Below are positions 28,043 through 37,060 of a stretch of DNA of 64,000 nucleotides, in pieces. How positions within the stretch are numbered: the first letter of the stretch is position 1; every line of letters begins with the position of its first letter. The stretch is from WHTI01 sp963826105 (GTDB lineage: Bacteria > Actinomycetota > CADDZG01 > WHSQ01): positions 124,001 to 188,000 of the forward strand of contig CAWGWA010000003.1 of the NCBI GenBank assembly GCA_963826105.1, written 5' to 3'. The notes under the pieces were generated by a model that did no database searches, was not told where the DNA came from, and worked only from the letters and a program-made list of their open reading frames with translations. Both the position numbers and the translations under genes were made by a program.

Positions 28043-29644
28043 ATGGCCATCCCAGAGAAGGACGTACAGAAGATCACCGAAGCCGCCACTCCCGCCCTCG
28101 AGGAACGGAAGAAGGATCTCGAGGACCGCAAGTCACAGGCCCTGGTTGCGGGGGGCGAGAAAGCCATCGAACGTCAGCACGAGCGAGGCAAGCTCACCGC
28201 GAGAGAGCGCATCGAAAAGCTTCTCGATAAGGACAGCTTCGTCGAGACTGACATGCTCGTCCGGCACCGCTCCCACGGATTCGGCATCGAAGACAAGAGG
28301 CCCTATTCGGATGCAGTCGTCACCGGCTGGGGGCTGATCGACGGACGCAAGGTGTTCGTCTTCGCACAGGACTTCACGGTCTTCGGTGGGTCCCTCGGAG
28401 AAGTCATGGGCGAGAAGATCTGCAAGATCATGGACCTCGCTCTCGAGACCGGCGCTCCGGTGATCGGCCTCAACGATTCCGGAGGAGCGCGCATCCAAGA
28501 AGGTGCTGCGTCGCTCGCCGGCTACGGATACATCTTCGATCGGAACGTGCGCTCTTCGGGCGTCGTTCCGCAGATCTCCGCGATCATGGGTCCCTGCGCC
28601 GGAGGCGCGGTGTACTCCCCCGCGATGACCGACTTCACTTTCATGGTCAGCGAGACCTCTCACATGTTCATCACCGGTCCTGAGGTGATCAAGGCAGTAA
28701 CCGGCGAGACCGTGACCCAGGAAGAACTCGGTGGCGCGATGAGCCATGGGTCGAAATCCGGCGTCGCACATTTCGTCACGGAGTCAGACGACGATTGTCT
28801 GGAGCAGATCCGCTACCTGATGTCGTTCCTTCCCTCCAACAACTTCGAGTCGCCTCCCTACTTCGCGCCTACCGACGATCCGGACAGGGATTGCCCCGAG
28901 CTCGACGAACTGATGCCCGACTCCCCGAACAAGCCCTACGACATGCACCAGGTGATCGCGAGCGTGTTCGACGACGGAGAGTTCTACGAGGTACACGCAC
29001 ACTGGGCTCAGAACATCCTCACGGGATTCGCACGACTCGCCGGACACCCGGTCGGCATCGTTGCCAACCAGCCCCAAGTGCTGGCCGGCACGCTCGACAT
29101 CCCGTCATCAACCAAGGGCGCTCGTTTCGTGCGGTTCTGCGACGCGTTCAACATCCCGATCGTTACCTTCGTCGATGTTCCAGGCTTCCTTCCGGGCACG
29201 GAGCAGGAATACGGCGGCATCATCCGCCACGGCGCCAAACTTCTCTACGCGTTCTCCGAGGCGACCGTTCCCCGGGTTACGGTCATCACGCGCAAGGCCT
29301 ACGGCGGCGCATACGTCGTCATGAACTCAAAGCACATCCGATCCGACATGTCGTTCGCATGGCCGTCGGCCGAGATCGCAGTGATGGGGGCCGAAGGGGC
29401 CGTCAATATCATCCACCGCAAGGAGATCGCGGACGCTGGGGAGGATGGAGCTGCGAAGCGCGCCGAGTTGATCGCTGACTACGTCGAGCGGTTCTCCAAC
29501 CCGTTGCGGGCCGCGGAACGCGGCTACATCGACGACGTGATCGAGCCGCACGAGACCCGGCGTCGCCTGGTCAAGACCTTCGACATGCTTCGCAGCAAGC
29601 GCGAGACGATCCCCCAGCGCAAGCACGGCAACATCCCGCTATGA
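28043..29644 (+). CDS. pccB: Acyl-CoA carboxylase beta (carboxyltransferase) subunit, propionyl-CoA type
   Basis: 533 residues, standard for actinobacterial AccD/PccB. The N-terminal half carries AVVTGWGLIDGRKVFVFAQD, GLNDSGGARIQEGAASL and the oxyanion motif GPCAGGAVYSPAMTDF; the C-terminal half has FVDVPGFLPGTEQEYGGIIR and VITRKAYGGAYVVMNSK. Asp is present at the position that favours propionyl-CoA over acetyl-CoA in known structures (FTFMV-flanked region), but I cannot align it exactly. It transfers CO2 from biotin on an AccA subunit, not present here, to the acyl-CoA. Methylmalonyl-CoA from it would feed the same pathway as the mutase. Confidence 0.93.
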   Translation: MAIPEKDVQKITEAATPALEERKKDLEDRKSQALVAGGEKAIERQHERGKLTARERIEKLLDKDSFVETDMLVRHRSHGFGIEDKRPYSDAVVTGWGLIDGRKVFVFAQDFTVFGGSLGEVMGEKICKIMDLALETGAPVIGLNDSGGARIQEGAASLAGYGYIFDRNVRSSGVVPQISAIMGPCAGGAVYSPAMTDFTFMVSETSHMFITGPEVIKAVTGETVTQEELGGAMSHGSKSGVAHFVTESDDDCLEQIRYLMSFLPSNNFESPPYFAPTDDPDRDCPELDELMPDSPNKPYDMHQVIASVFDDGEFYEVHAHWAQNILTGFARLAGHPVGIVANQPQVLAGTLDIPSSTKGARFVRFCDAFNIPIVTFVDVPGFLPGTEQEYGGIIRHGAKLLYAFSEATVPRVTVITRKAYGGAYVVMNSKHIRSDMSFAWPSAEIAVMGAEGAVNIIHRKEIADAGEDGAAKRAELIADYVERFSNPLRAAERGYIDDVIEPHETRRRLVKTFDMLRSKRETIPQRKHGNIPL

Positions 29645-29925
29645 CGTACCGATCGAAGCGACTCACCCTTGTTTCGGTCGACGGCGAGCCGACCGAAGAC
29701 GAGGTCACGGCGATCGAGGTCGCCCTCGAAGATCAGATCGATGACGAGCGCTGGCGAAGCACGCTGTCGACCTGGCGCAGGATCGGCCGCGCTCAGGGCC
29801 GCCGTCTCGGCAACACCGACTACCGGGATCGCTTCTCGAGTGAGGACGCTTGGCGTCTATCGACCAGGCTCCCGTTCGGGGGCCGGGAGTACCCCGGCAA
29901 GAACGGCCGCGGCGACTCCAAGTAG
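29641..29925 (+). CDS. Acyl-CoA carboxylase epsilon-like subunit
   Basis: 94 residues, starting in an ATGA overlap with the carboxylase beta gene. The pattern of a short beta strand (LTLVSVDGEPTEDEVTAIEV) followed by a helix and a Trp-containing basic stretch (WRSTLSTWRRIGRAQGRR) resembles the small AccE/PccE subunits that stabilise actinobacterial carboxylases. Position is as in Streptomyces and Mycobacterium. Similarity is weak, so the assignment leans on context. Confidence 0.6.
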   Translation: MTYRSKRLTLVSVDGEPTEDEVTAIEVALEDQIDDERWRSTLSTWRRIGRAQGRRLGNTDYRDRFSSEDAWRLSTRLPFGGREYPGKNGRGDSK

Positions 29926-29927
29926 CT

Positions 29928-30695
29928 CTAGCCGTGCATCGACAGGCCGCCGGAGATACTCACCGTCTGGCCCGTCGTGAACGCTGCATCGTCCGAGGCG
30001 AAGTAGGACACGATCGCGGCGACCTCTGCCGGAGCGGCTAGTCGCTTCAACGGCGTCACCTGCTCCATCTGCGTCATGAGCTTCGCTCCCAGCGGAGCCT
30101 GACGGATCCGATCGGTCATCGGCGTCTCGGCCGGGCCCGGGCACACGGCGTTGACGGTCACGCGATCGCGCGCCAGCTCCCTCGCCATCGACTTCGAGAA
30201 CGCGATGACCCCACCTTTGGCTGCGGAGTAAGCAGCCTCGCCCATTGAGCCGACACGACCGGCATCGGACGCGATGTTCACGATGCGTCCGTAACCACGG
30301 GCCTGGCAACGCTCCACGATCGAAGGAGCGAGCACGTAGGTGCAGTTCAAGGTGCCCATCATCACGACCTTCACGATCGAGTCCCAGTCCCGGGGATCGC
30401 TCTCGAGGAAGAAACCGGGAATGTCGAACCCCGCGTTGTTCACGAGGAGGTCGACCCCTCCATGGGTGCCTGTGATCTGCTCAGCTGCGACTCGCACGGA
30501 GTCGATCTCGCCAACATCGCAATGAACCCACTCCCCGGAGCCCCCGGCGGACTGGATCTCCTCGAGGACAGTCGAAGAGTCTTCATCGGAGATGTCCGCG
30601 ATCGCGACGTGAAAGCCGTCCGAGGCAAGTCGTCCCGCGATCGAACGCCCGAGTCCTGAGGCGCCACCGGTCACGAATGCCAGGCGCTGATCCAT
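29928..30695 (-). CDS. Short-chain dehydrogenase/reductase (SDR)
   Basis: 255 residues of the classical SDR family: TGGASGLGRSIAG cofactor loop, LVNNAGFDIPG, catalytic Ser in VNIASDAGRV and the YxxxK pair in YSAAKGG, with CPGPAETPM after it. An acidic residue in IADISDE suggests NAD over NADP. Closest in feel to BadH/FabG-type 3-hydroxyacyl-CoA or cyclic-alcohol dehydrogenases; in this cluster a 3-hydroxyacyl-CoA substrate is likely (inference). Convergent with the epsilon-like gene, two bases apart. Confidence 0.88.
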   Translation of the reverse strand: MDQRLAFVTGGASGLGRSIAGRLASDGFHVAIADISDEDSSTVLEEIQSAGGSGEWVHCDVGEIDSVRVAAEQITGTHGGVDLLVNNAGFDIPGFFLESDPRDWDSIVKVVMMGTLNCTYVLAPSIVERCQARGYGRIVNIASDAGRVGSMGEAAYSAAKGGVIAFSKSMARELARDRVTVNAVCPGPAETPMTDRIRQAPLGAKLMTQMEQVTPLKRLAAPAEVAAIVSYFASDDAAFTTGQTVSISGGLSMHG

Positions 30696-30701
30696 GGCGG
30701 A

Positions 30702-30707
30702 ACCCTA
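30702..30707 (-). promoter_or_regulatory. -10-like hexamer for the SDR gene (leaderless start)
   Basis: TAGGGT on the minus strand, six bases before the ATG at 30695. Confidence 0.5.
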
Positions 30708-30718
30708 GCGGAGAAGCG

Positions 30719-32131
30719 CTATCTAGATGTGGTGTGCTGGTTGGAGCGGTGACGGATGGACCGGAATGCAGCCGCGGCCTTCAGTAGCGACGGCGGCAGC
30801 GGGTATCCCGCTCGCAGCAGAGAGTCAGCGAGGCCGCCGGTGGACGCGGGGTCGGCGACGATCTCTTCCCAAGTCGCAGTGGTCGCTAGCGAACTCGAGC
30901 TGGTTGCCGTGCCGTCGATCTCCTGTTGATCGGGGCCTCGCAGGAGGACCAGTGCGGAAGACACGGATCGCTCAGAACTACCCGAGGGACGGTTCACAAC
31001 CTTGCCCCTGATGATCAGGGTGGTCGATCCGCCGCCGTCGAGGTTCATTGCGTAGTTCGCTCCGAGGTCCTTGAACAGCCTCGCGAAACGCTCGAGCGTC
31101 ATACCAACGCTGTAGCCGGGCTGCCGCCCATCGACGGTCACGAACAGCACCCTGCCGTCGGGAGTCGAACCAACACCGGTGCGCGGGTGCCGAGAAAAGA
31201 AGGATCCGGCCCCCGAAACGTTCTCCTGGATGACCTGGCCGTTCTCGATCATCGTCGGGTTCCCACCCACGGTGTCCAGTACGCCACCCCAACCCAGAGT
31301 CCACCCGACCATGACGTCGTCTCCCGGGATCAGAGAGGTGATCTCGGTGACCCTCTTTCCTTCCGCCGGTGTCGAGACCACGACACCGTTCTTTAGAGCC
31401 AGCCGGTTCGGACCACAGAGCACTGCGTCTACCCGATAGCGAGCCTCGACCCCATGTGAGGGGAGGACCCCGATCGGAGTTACGCGGATCAGCCGAGCCG
31501 AGCAGGCGTCCTCGGGTGGTCTCTCTTCGTATCCACCTTGCGGGGTGAACAGCGCGAGCTCGTTCACGCTCGGCGCGCCCGCGTTGACTCGGGCGATGGG
31601 GAACTCAAGACCATTGGATGGATTCGACATCCAGGCTTCAGTGTTCGGGTGTCCTATGAAGGTCTCCGTCTCGTTGCGATTCACCGAGAAGTTCCTCCCC
31701 CACAGCAACGGGGTCTGGCCCAGGATCCCGTCCGCCGCAAAGGTGAAGACGGGGCGTCCGGAGGGTCGGGCGTAATCGCCGTTGATCGCCACGAGGGCAT
31801 TGGACCGGTGCGCCATGCTCGAGGTCCGTTCCAGCCCGGGAAGCTCATCGCTCGCCAGCACCGAATCGAGCGTCGATCTCTTGTTCAGCTTGATCGAAAC
31901 GACGTGGATCCGGTACGGCCCCTTGACCCTCTTCATCTCGATGTGCTTGACGCCGGGAGCCACACGGTGGGTCCGGGTCCAGCTCTTGGGCCTCCTCGGC
32001 TTCCTCTTCTTGGCCTCAGAGGGCGGCCCGGCCGCCAGGGTTCCGACTACGAGCGCAAGGATCAGTCCTACGACGGCAATAAGCGTCGAAGGCTTTCTGC
32101 TACCCGTTGGGTGATAAGTCCGGATTGACAT
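30719..32131 (-). CDS. Phosphodiester glycosidase (NAGPA-domain) family exported protein
   Basis: 470 residues. Signal peptide or anchor at about 16-38 (TLIAVVGLILALVVGTLAA), a basic linker, then the NAGPA-type domain: AINGDYARPSGRP, FTFAADGILGQ, MVGWTLGWGGVLDTVGG, RTGVGSTPDGRVLFVTVDGR and NYAMNLDGGGSTTL, the last being the family signature. The human relative removes GlcNAc from phosphodiesters; bacterial members are thought to cleave phosphodiester-linked sugars of cell-wall polymers. The C-terminal 60 residues look disordered. Extracytoplasmic action is predicted, which ties it to the glycopolymer genes downstream in the window. Confidence 0.85.
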   Translation of the reverse strand: MSIRTYHPTGSRKPSTLIAVVGLILALVVGTLAAGPPSEAKKRKPRRPKSWTRTHRVAPGVKHIEMKRVKGPYRIHVVSIKLNKRSTLDSVLASDELPGLERTSSMAHRSNALVAINGDYARPSGRPVFTFAADGILGQTPLLWGRNFSVNRNETETFIGHPNTEAWMSNPSNGLEFPIARVNAGAPSVNELALFTPQGGYEERPPEDACSARLIRVTPIGVLPSHGVEARYRVDAVLCGPNRLALKNGVVVSTPAEGKRVTEITSLIPGDDVMVGWTLGWGGVLDTVGGNPTMIENGQVIQENVSGAGSFFSRHPRTGVGSTPDGRVLFVTVDGRQPGYSVGMTLERFARLFKDLGANYAMNLDGGGSTTLIIRGKVVNRPSGSSERSVSSALVLLRGPDQQEIDGTATSSSSLATTATWEEIVADPASTGGLADSLLRAGYPLPPSLLKAAAAFRSIRHRSNQHTTSR

Positions 32132-32158
32132 CGAACGAGCAACCTACCGCGCGAACTC

Positions 32159-33925
32159 CTACTTTGAGTAGTCGTAGAAGCCGCGGCCGGTTTTGCGGCC
32201 CAGGTAGCCGGCGCGGACCATGTGCTCCAGCAAGGGGGCCGGGGCATAGCGGCGCTCGCGGAACTCCTCGTGCAACGAGGACAGGATCGCGTGCGTCACG
32301 TCGAGGCCGACGATGTCCATGAGCTCGAACGGGCCCATCGGATGCGCACAGCCCAGCTTCATCGCGTTGTCGATGTTCTCCGGGGTTCCGTAACCCTCCT
32401 CGTGCATCCGCACGGCGTCGTTGAGATACGGAAACAGAAGGAAGTTCACGATGAAGCCGGCGCGGTCGCGGCAATGAACGGGACGCTTGCCGATCGAATC
32501 CACCCACGCACTCGCGCGCTGCTCGACGTCGTCCGGCGTCGCCACGGTTCGTACGATCTCGACCAGCTTCATCACGGGGGCCGGGTTAAAGAAGTGGAGA
32601 CCGATCACCTTGTCGGGACGTGCGGTTACCGCGGCGAGATCGACAACCGACAGCGATGACGTGGTTGTCGCGAGAAGGGCATCGGGCTTAACCGCGGCAT
32701 CGAGGTCTCGGAAGATGGCCTCCTTGATCGGGAGATCTTCGGCCACCGCCTCGATGACGAGGTCGCACTCGGCGAGATCGGTGAACTCCAGGGTGGTGGT
32801 TACGCGTCCGAGAACCTCGTCGGCGGCCGCTTGCTCCATGCGACCCTTGGAAACCATGCGGTCGAGGCTTTTGGTGATCGCAGCCTTGGCCTTCTTGATC
32901 GACGCCTCACTCCGTCCTCGCAGGATGACCTCGTTGCCCGCCTTGGCCGCGACCTCGGCGATCCCCGAAGCCATCAGGCCGGTCCCGACGACACCGATCG
33001 ACTTGATGTCCGACTTCGCATCGCCGGTGGGCTCCGGCGCGCCATCGACGACGGTTGGAGATTCGGGCTTCTCGTAGGTATAGAACCCGCGCCCGGTCTT
33101 GCGACCGAGGTATCCGGCCACGACGTACTGCTTGAGGAGGGGCGAGGGCGCGTCCTGGTCGTCGCGGAACTGGCGCCAGAGGGCCTCGCAGATCTCGTAG
33201 CCGGAGTCGAGCCCGATGAGATCGAGGAGCGCGAGCGGACCCATCGGGTGGCCGCAACCGAGTCGCATCGAGGCATCGATGTCCTCTCGAGTCGCGAACC
33301 CACCATCGAGCATCCTCGTCGCGGAGTTGAGATACGGGAACAGCAGCAGGTTTGCGATGAACCCAGCGCGGTCGCGGCACGGCACCGCCGACTTTCCCAG
33401 CGCGGTCGCGAATCGCTCGGCCGATGCGAGGACTTCGGGGTCGGTCGCCACCGTGTGCACCAACTCGACGAGGCTCATGACCGTTGCCGGGTTGAAGAAG
33501 TGGAAACCGAGGACGCGAGACGGCCGTGCGGTGGCCACCGCCATGTCGATCACCGGCAGCGAAGACGTGTTGGTTGCGAAGATGGCTTCCGGCTTCACGA
33601 CCGCGTCCAGGTCGGCGAAGACTTCCTTCTTTAGGTCGAGATGCTCGGGGACCGCTTCGAAGATCAGATCGCAGTCGGTCAGGCCCCCATAGGTCATCGT
33701 CGATGAGATCCGGGCCAGGACCGCATCGGCGTCCGCTCGCTCGAGCTTGCCTCGATCGACCGCCCGCTCCACACTCCGCGTGATGCGCTCGTGGCCCAGG
33801 CGGACCTGCTCCTCGTCGGCCTCCATGAAGACGACGTCGAAGCCACCACGGGCACAAACCTCACAGATGCCGGACCCCATGGTCCCGCACCCAACGACTC
33901 CGATCTTCTTGATCTCGATGCTCAC
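32159..33925 (-). CDS. Tandem-duplicated 3-hydroxyacyl-CoA dehydrogenase
   Basis: 588 residues made of two complete copies (about 1-283 and 305-588) of a 3-hydroxybutyryl-CoA dehydrogenase. Each half has its own Rossmann loop (GVVGCGTMGSGI and GVVGTGLMASGI), a TSSL...FFNPA segment with the catalytic His (LGFHFFNPATVM and IGLHFFNPAPVM), GFIANLLLFPYLN or GFIVNFLLFPYLN, and a YLGRKTGRGFY ending. Starts at a GTG behind GGAGG. It reversibly oxidises 3-hydroxybutyryl-CoA to acetoacetyl-CoA, the step after thiolase. Both halves look catalytically intact. Confidence 0.93.
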   Translation of the reverse strand: MSIEIKKIGVVGCGTMGSGICEVCARGGFDVVFMEADEEQVRLGHERITRSVERAVDRGKLERADADAVLARISSTMTYGGLTDCDLIFEAVPEHLDLKKEVFADLDAVVKPEAIFATNTSSLPVIDMAVATARPSRVLGFHFFNPATVMSLVELVHTVATDPEVLASAERFATALGKSAVPCRDRAGFIANLLLFPYLNSATRMLDGGFATREDIDASMRLGCGHPMGPLALLDLIGLDSGYEICEALWRQFRDDQDAPSPLLKQYVVAGYLGRKTGRGFYTYEKPESPTVVDGAPEPTGDAKSDIKSIGVVGTGLMASGIAEVAAKAGNEVILRGRSEASIKKAKAAITKSLDRMVSKGRMEQAAADEVLGRVTTTLEFTDLAECDLVIEAVAEDLPIKEAIFRDLDAAVKPDALLATTTSSLSVVDLAAVTARPDKVIGLHFFNPAPVMKLVEIVRTVATPDDVEQRASAWVDSIGKRPVHCRDRAGFIVNFLLFPYLNDAVRMHEEGYGTPENIDNAMKLGCAHPMGPFELMDIVGLDVTHAILSSLHEEFRERRYAPAPLLEHMVRAGYLGRKTGRGFYDYSK

Positions 33926-34002
33926 GGGGCCTCCGGAGGGCTTTGATCTTCAGGGGCGACCAAACCTAACCGCAACCGGGGCAACCTCAGAGCGAGGCGC
34001 AA

Positions 34003-34008
34003 TAACAT
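34003..34008 (+). promoter_or_regulatory. -10-like hexamer for meaA (leaderless start)
   Basis: TAACAT, seven bases before the ATG at 34016. Confidence 0.45.
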
Positions 34009-34015
34009 GTTGGCT

Positions 34016-35995
34016 ATGGCAGACCCCCGCAAGGAGCGAGACAAGCCGTGGATCTTCCGAACCTACGCGGGCTATGCAACGCCCGAGCAGACGAACGCGC
34101 GCTTCAAGGCGAACCTCGGTAAGGGCCAGACCGGTCTGTCGGTCGCCTTCGACCTTCCGACCCAAACGGGATACGACTCGGACCACCTGATGGCGAAGGG
34201 CGAGGTCGGGAAGGTCGGCGTCCCGATCGGACATCTCGGAGACATGCGGGCGGTGTTCGATGGCATCCCGGTGGCCGAGATGAACACGTCGATGACGATC
34301 AATGCGACCGCGATGTGGCTCCTGGCTCTCTACACGGCGGTCGCCGATGAGCAGGGGGCGGACCGCAAGGAGCTCGCCGGCACGACCCAGAACGACATCC
34401 TCAAGGAGTACCTGTCGCGCGGGACCTACATCTTCCCGCCGGAGCCTTCGATCCGGCTGACGACCGACCTCATCACCTGGACACTCAACGAGGTTCCCAA
34501 GTGGAATCCGATCAACGTGTGCTCGTATCACCTGCAGGAGGCCGGAGCGACGCCCGTCCTCGAGGTTGCCTACGCACTGGCCAATGCGGTGACGGTGCTC
34601 GATGCGGTCAAAGCGACGGGGCGGGTATCCGAGGACGACTTCCCGAGACTGGTCGGGCGCATCTCGTTCTTCTGCAACGCGGGCATCCGGTACATCGAAG
34701 AGACCGCCAAGATGCGCGCCTTCAACGTCCTGTGGGAACGGATCACCAAAGAGCGGTACGGCGTCGACGATCCCAAGTTCCAACGGTTCCGCTATGGCGT
34801 CCAGGTCAACTCACTTGGACTGACGTCATCCCAGCCGGAGAACAACGTCTACCGGATCTTCCTCGAGATGCTCGCCATCACGCAGTCGAAGGACGCTCGC
34901 GCCCGCGCGGTGCAACTACCGGCATGGAACGAAGCTCTTGGACTCCCGCGAGCGTGGGATCAGCAGTGGTCCCTACGCGCCCAGCAGATCCTCGCCTTCG
35001 AGTCCGACCTTCTGGAGTACGGCGACATCTTCGAGGGCTCGAAGGTCGTAGAGGGCCTAACGTCCGAGATCGCCGACGGAGCCTGGGCGGAGTACTCGAA
35101 GGTGCTCGATTCCGGCGGTTCGGTCGACGCGCTCGGATACATGAAGGAACAACTTGTCGCCGCGCATGCCGACCGACGTCGCGCGATCGAGTCGGGCGAT
35201 TCGGTGGTCGTCGGTCTCAACCGCTACACCGAAGCCGAACCGTCGCCTTTGGTTGAGGGACTAGACGAGCTCGCCTACGAGAAGGTCGACCCGCGCTACG
35301 AGGCTGCACAGATCCAGAGTCTCGAGCGCTGGCGTTCCGAAAGAGAAGCGGGCGCGGTTACGGCGGCACTCGACGGTTTGAAGCGCGCCGCGGCCTCGGA
35401 CGACAACCTCATGGATGCGTCGATCGCGGCGGTGAAGGCGGGGGCGACTACCGGTGAATGGTCTGACGCTCTGCGCGACGCCTTCGGTGAGTACCGGGCC
35501 CCGACCGGCGTAGGAGCTTCCAGCGCGCACGGCGAGGGACTCGAGGGCATCCGGGACCGCGTAAAGAAGGCCCAGGAGGCGCGCGGGGTGACCAAGCTCC
35601 GGATGCTGGTGGCGAAACCCGGCCTCGATGGGCACTCGAACGCGGCCGAGCAGGTCTCGGTCCGGGCACGGGACGCTGGATTCGAGGTCATCTATCAGGG
35701 CATCCGGCTGACCCCCGAGCAGATCGCACGGGCTGCGGTCGAGGAGGACGTTCACGTGATCGGACTCTCGATCCTTTCGGGGGCACATGGGTGGCTCGTG
35801 CCGGACGTGATCGATCGCCTCCGGGCCGAGGGAGTGGATCCGGCTCAGGTCCCCGTGATCGTGGGCGGGGTGATTCCGGACGAGGACGCCCGCAAGCTCA
35901 TCGAGCTGGGCGTTGCGGTGGTCTACACGCCCAAGGACTACGACCTCACCGAGATGATCGGTGCCATCGCCGACCTGATCGCCGCCCGCAGCTAG
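34016..35995 (+). CDS. meaA: Ethylmalonyl-CoA mutase (MeaA/Ecm), B12-dependent
   Basis: 659 residues from the ATG at 34016; an in-frame ATG at 34007 would add three. The TIM-barrel domain shows GKGQTGLSVAFDLPTQTGYD, NTSMTINATAMWLLALY, GTTQNDILKEYLSRGTYIFP, SYHLQEAGATPVLE and RAVQLPAWNEALGLPR; the single-chain form with a C-terminal B12 domain and close match to Streptomyces MeaA separate it from methylmalonyl-CoA mutase. It rearranges ethylmalonyl-CoA to methylsuccinyl-CoA. The cobalamin DxHxxG motif reads DGHSNA (final Gly is Ala), while the axial His is kept. Divergent from the dehydrogenase gene. Confidence 0.94.
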   Translation: MADPRKERDKPWIFRTYAGYATPEQTNARFKANLGKGQTGLSVAFDLPTQTGYDSDHLMAKGEVGKVGVPIGHLGDMRAVFDGIPVAEMNTSMTINATAMWLLALYTAVADEQGADRKELAGTTQNDILKEYLSRGTYIFPPEPSIRLTTDLITWTLNEVPKWNPINVCSYHLQEAGATPVLEVAYALANAVTVLDAVKATGRVSEDDFPRLVGRISFFCNAGIRYIEETAKMRAFNVLWERITKERYGVDDPKFQRFRYGVQVNSLGLTSSQPENNVYRIFLEMLAITQSKDARARAVQLPAWNEALGLPRAWDQQWSLRAQQILAFESDLLEYGDIFEGSKVVEGLTSEIADGAWAEYSKVLDSGGSVDALGYMKEQLVAAHADRRRAIESGDSVVVGLNRYTEAEPSPLVEGLDELAYEKVDPRYEAAQIQSLERWRSEREAGAVTAALDGLKRAAASDDNLMDASIAAVKAGATTGEWSDALRDAFGEYRAPTGVGASSAHGEGLEGIRDRVKKAQEARGVTKLRMLVAKPGLDGHSNAAEQVSVRARDAGFEVIYQGIRLTPEQIARAAVEEDVHVIGLSILSGAHGWLVPDVIDRLRAEGVDPAQVPVIVGGVIPDEDARKLIELGVAVVYTPKDYDLTEMIGAIADLIAARS

Positions 35996-36009
35996 GCCTG
36001 GGTGCCCGG

Positions 36010-36015
36010 TAGGCT
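36010..36015 (+). promoter_or_regulatory. -10-like hexamer for the flavin oxidoreductase gene (leaderless start)
   Basis: TAGGCT, seven bases before the GTG at 36023; supports that start over the GTG at 36002. Confidence 0.45.
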
Positions 36016-36022
36016 CCCTCGA

Positions 36023-37060
36023 GTGACCTTCAAGCTCGGGACCGGCCTCTACACCGGCCAGATCCCCTCGACCTCGCCCCGAACCTTCCACCAGGAGTAC
36101 CAGGACACCCTGGCCCTCGTGCGCCTAACCGAGGACGAGGGCCTCGACTCCGCCTGGGTCTCGGAGCATCACGGGTCCGCCGATGGCTATCTCCCCTCGC
36201 TCCTGCCCCTGCTCGGGGCCTTCGCCGCCGTTACCGAGCGGATCGAACTCGGGACCGGCGTGGTGCTCGCCCCCTTCCACGATCCACTTCGACTCGCCGA
36301 GGACTTCGCGGTCGTCGATCAGATCTCCGGGGGCCGAGTTATCGCGGGGCTCGCTCTCGGCTGGAGGGATGAAGAGTTCCGGGCGTTCGGTGTCGACCCG
36401 CACACCAAGGTCGGACGCACCATCGAGATCAGCAAGATCCTCCGGCTCGCGTGGACCGAGGACCGTTTCGACTTCGACGGCAAGTACTTCCACTACAAAG
36501 ATGTTGCGGTAACTCCGAAGCCGGCACGCCTCCCGCCTCTTCTTATCGGTGGCTTCGTTGATGCCGCGATCGAGCGAGCCGGGCGGATCGGCGACGGGTA
36601 CATCTCGTCCCGGGGCGCGCCGGATCGTGTGAAGGCGGCGTTCGAACTCGCATCGAAAGCGCGCTCGGAGGCAGGACTCACCGGAACGCCGATCGTTGCC
36701 CTCCTCCAGAACACCTTCGTGACCGAAGATCCGGAGGCCGATTGGCCGGCCGTGCGCGCCGGGATCGGACATCAGCTCGGCGTCTACGCGGGGTGGCGGT
36801 CGGGAACCGACGTTCCGGGGGCAGCGCTTGAGGTCACTCCCCCATCTGAGGACGACATCCGCCGTACGACCGCGTACGGAACCCCCGATCAGGTCATCGA
36901 CTATCTCAGTGACGTGGTGCGGATCCTGGGCTCCTATCCCGAGTCCCACCTCGTGGTCAGACTTCACTACCCGGGCATGGACGTCGACGTTGCGGCGCGT
37001 TCGATCGAGTTGTTCGCCCGCGAGGTCGCACCAAGACTCCGAGAGATCGCGTCCGGCTGA
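36023..37060 (+). CDS. LLM-class (luciferase-like) flavin-dependent oxidoreductase
   Basis: 345 residues. Luciferase-like barrel features: LVRLTEDEGLDSAWVSEHH, TERIELGTGVVLAPFHDPL, EDFAVVDQISGGRVIAGLALGW and the insertion YHYKDVAVTPKP-like HYKDVAVTPKPARLPPLLIGG. Such proteins use FMN or F420 to act on alkanes, aldehydes or small cofactors; the substrate is unknown. Its stop overlaps the next gene's ATG by one base, an odd pairing with a membrane-anchored DUF4012 protein. Confidence 0.85.
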   Translation: MTFKLGTGLYTGQIPSTSPRTFHQEYQDTLALVRLTEDEGLDSAWVSEHHGSADGYLPSLLPLLGAFAAVTERIELGTGVVLAPFHDPLRLAEDFAVVDQISGGRVIAGLALGWRDEEFRAFGVDPHTKVGRTIEISKILRLAWTEDRFDFDGKYFHYKDVAVTPKPARLPPLLIGGFVDAAIERAGRIGDGYISSRGAPDRVKAAFELASKARSEAGLTGTPIVALLQNTFVTEDPEADWPAVRAGIGHQLGVYAGWRSGTDVPGAALEVTPPSEDDIRRTTAYGTPDQVIDYLSDVVRILGSYPESHLVVRLHYPGMDVDVAARSIELFAREVAPRLREIASG

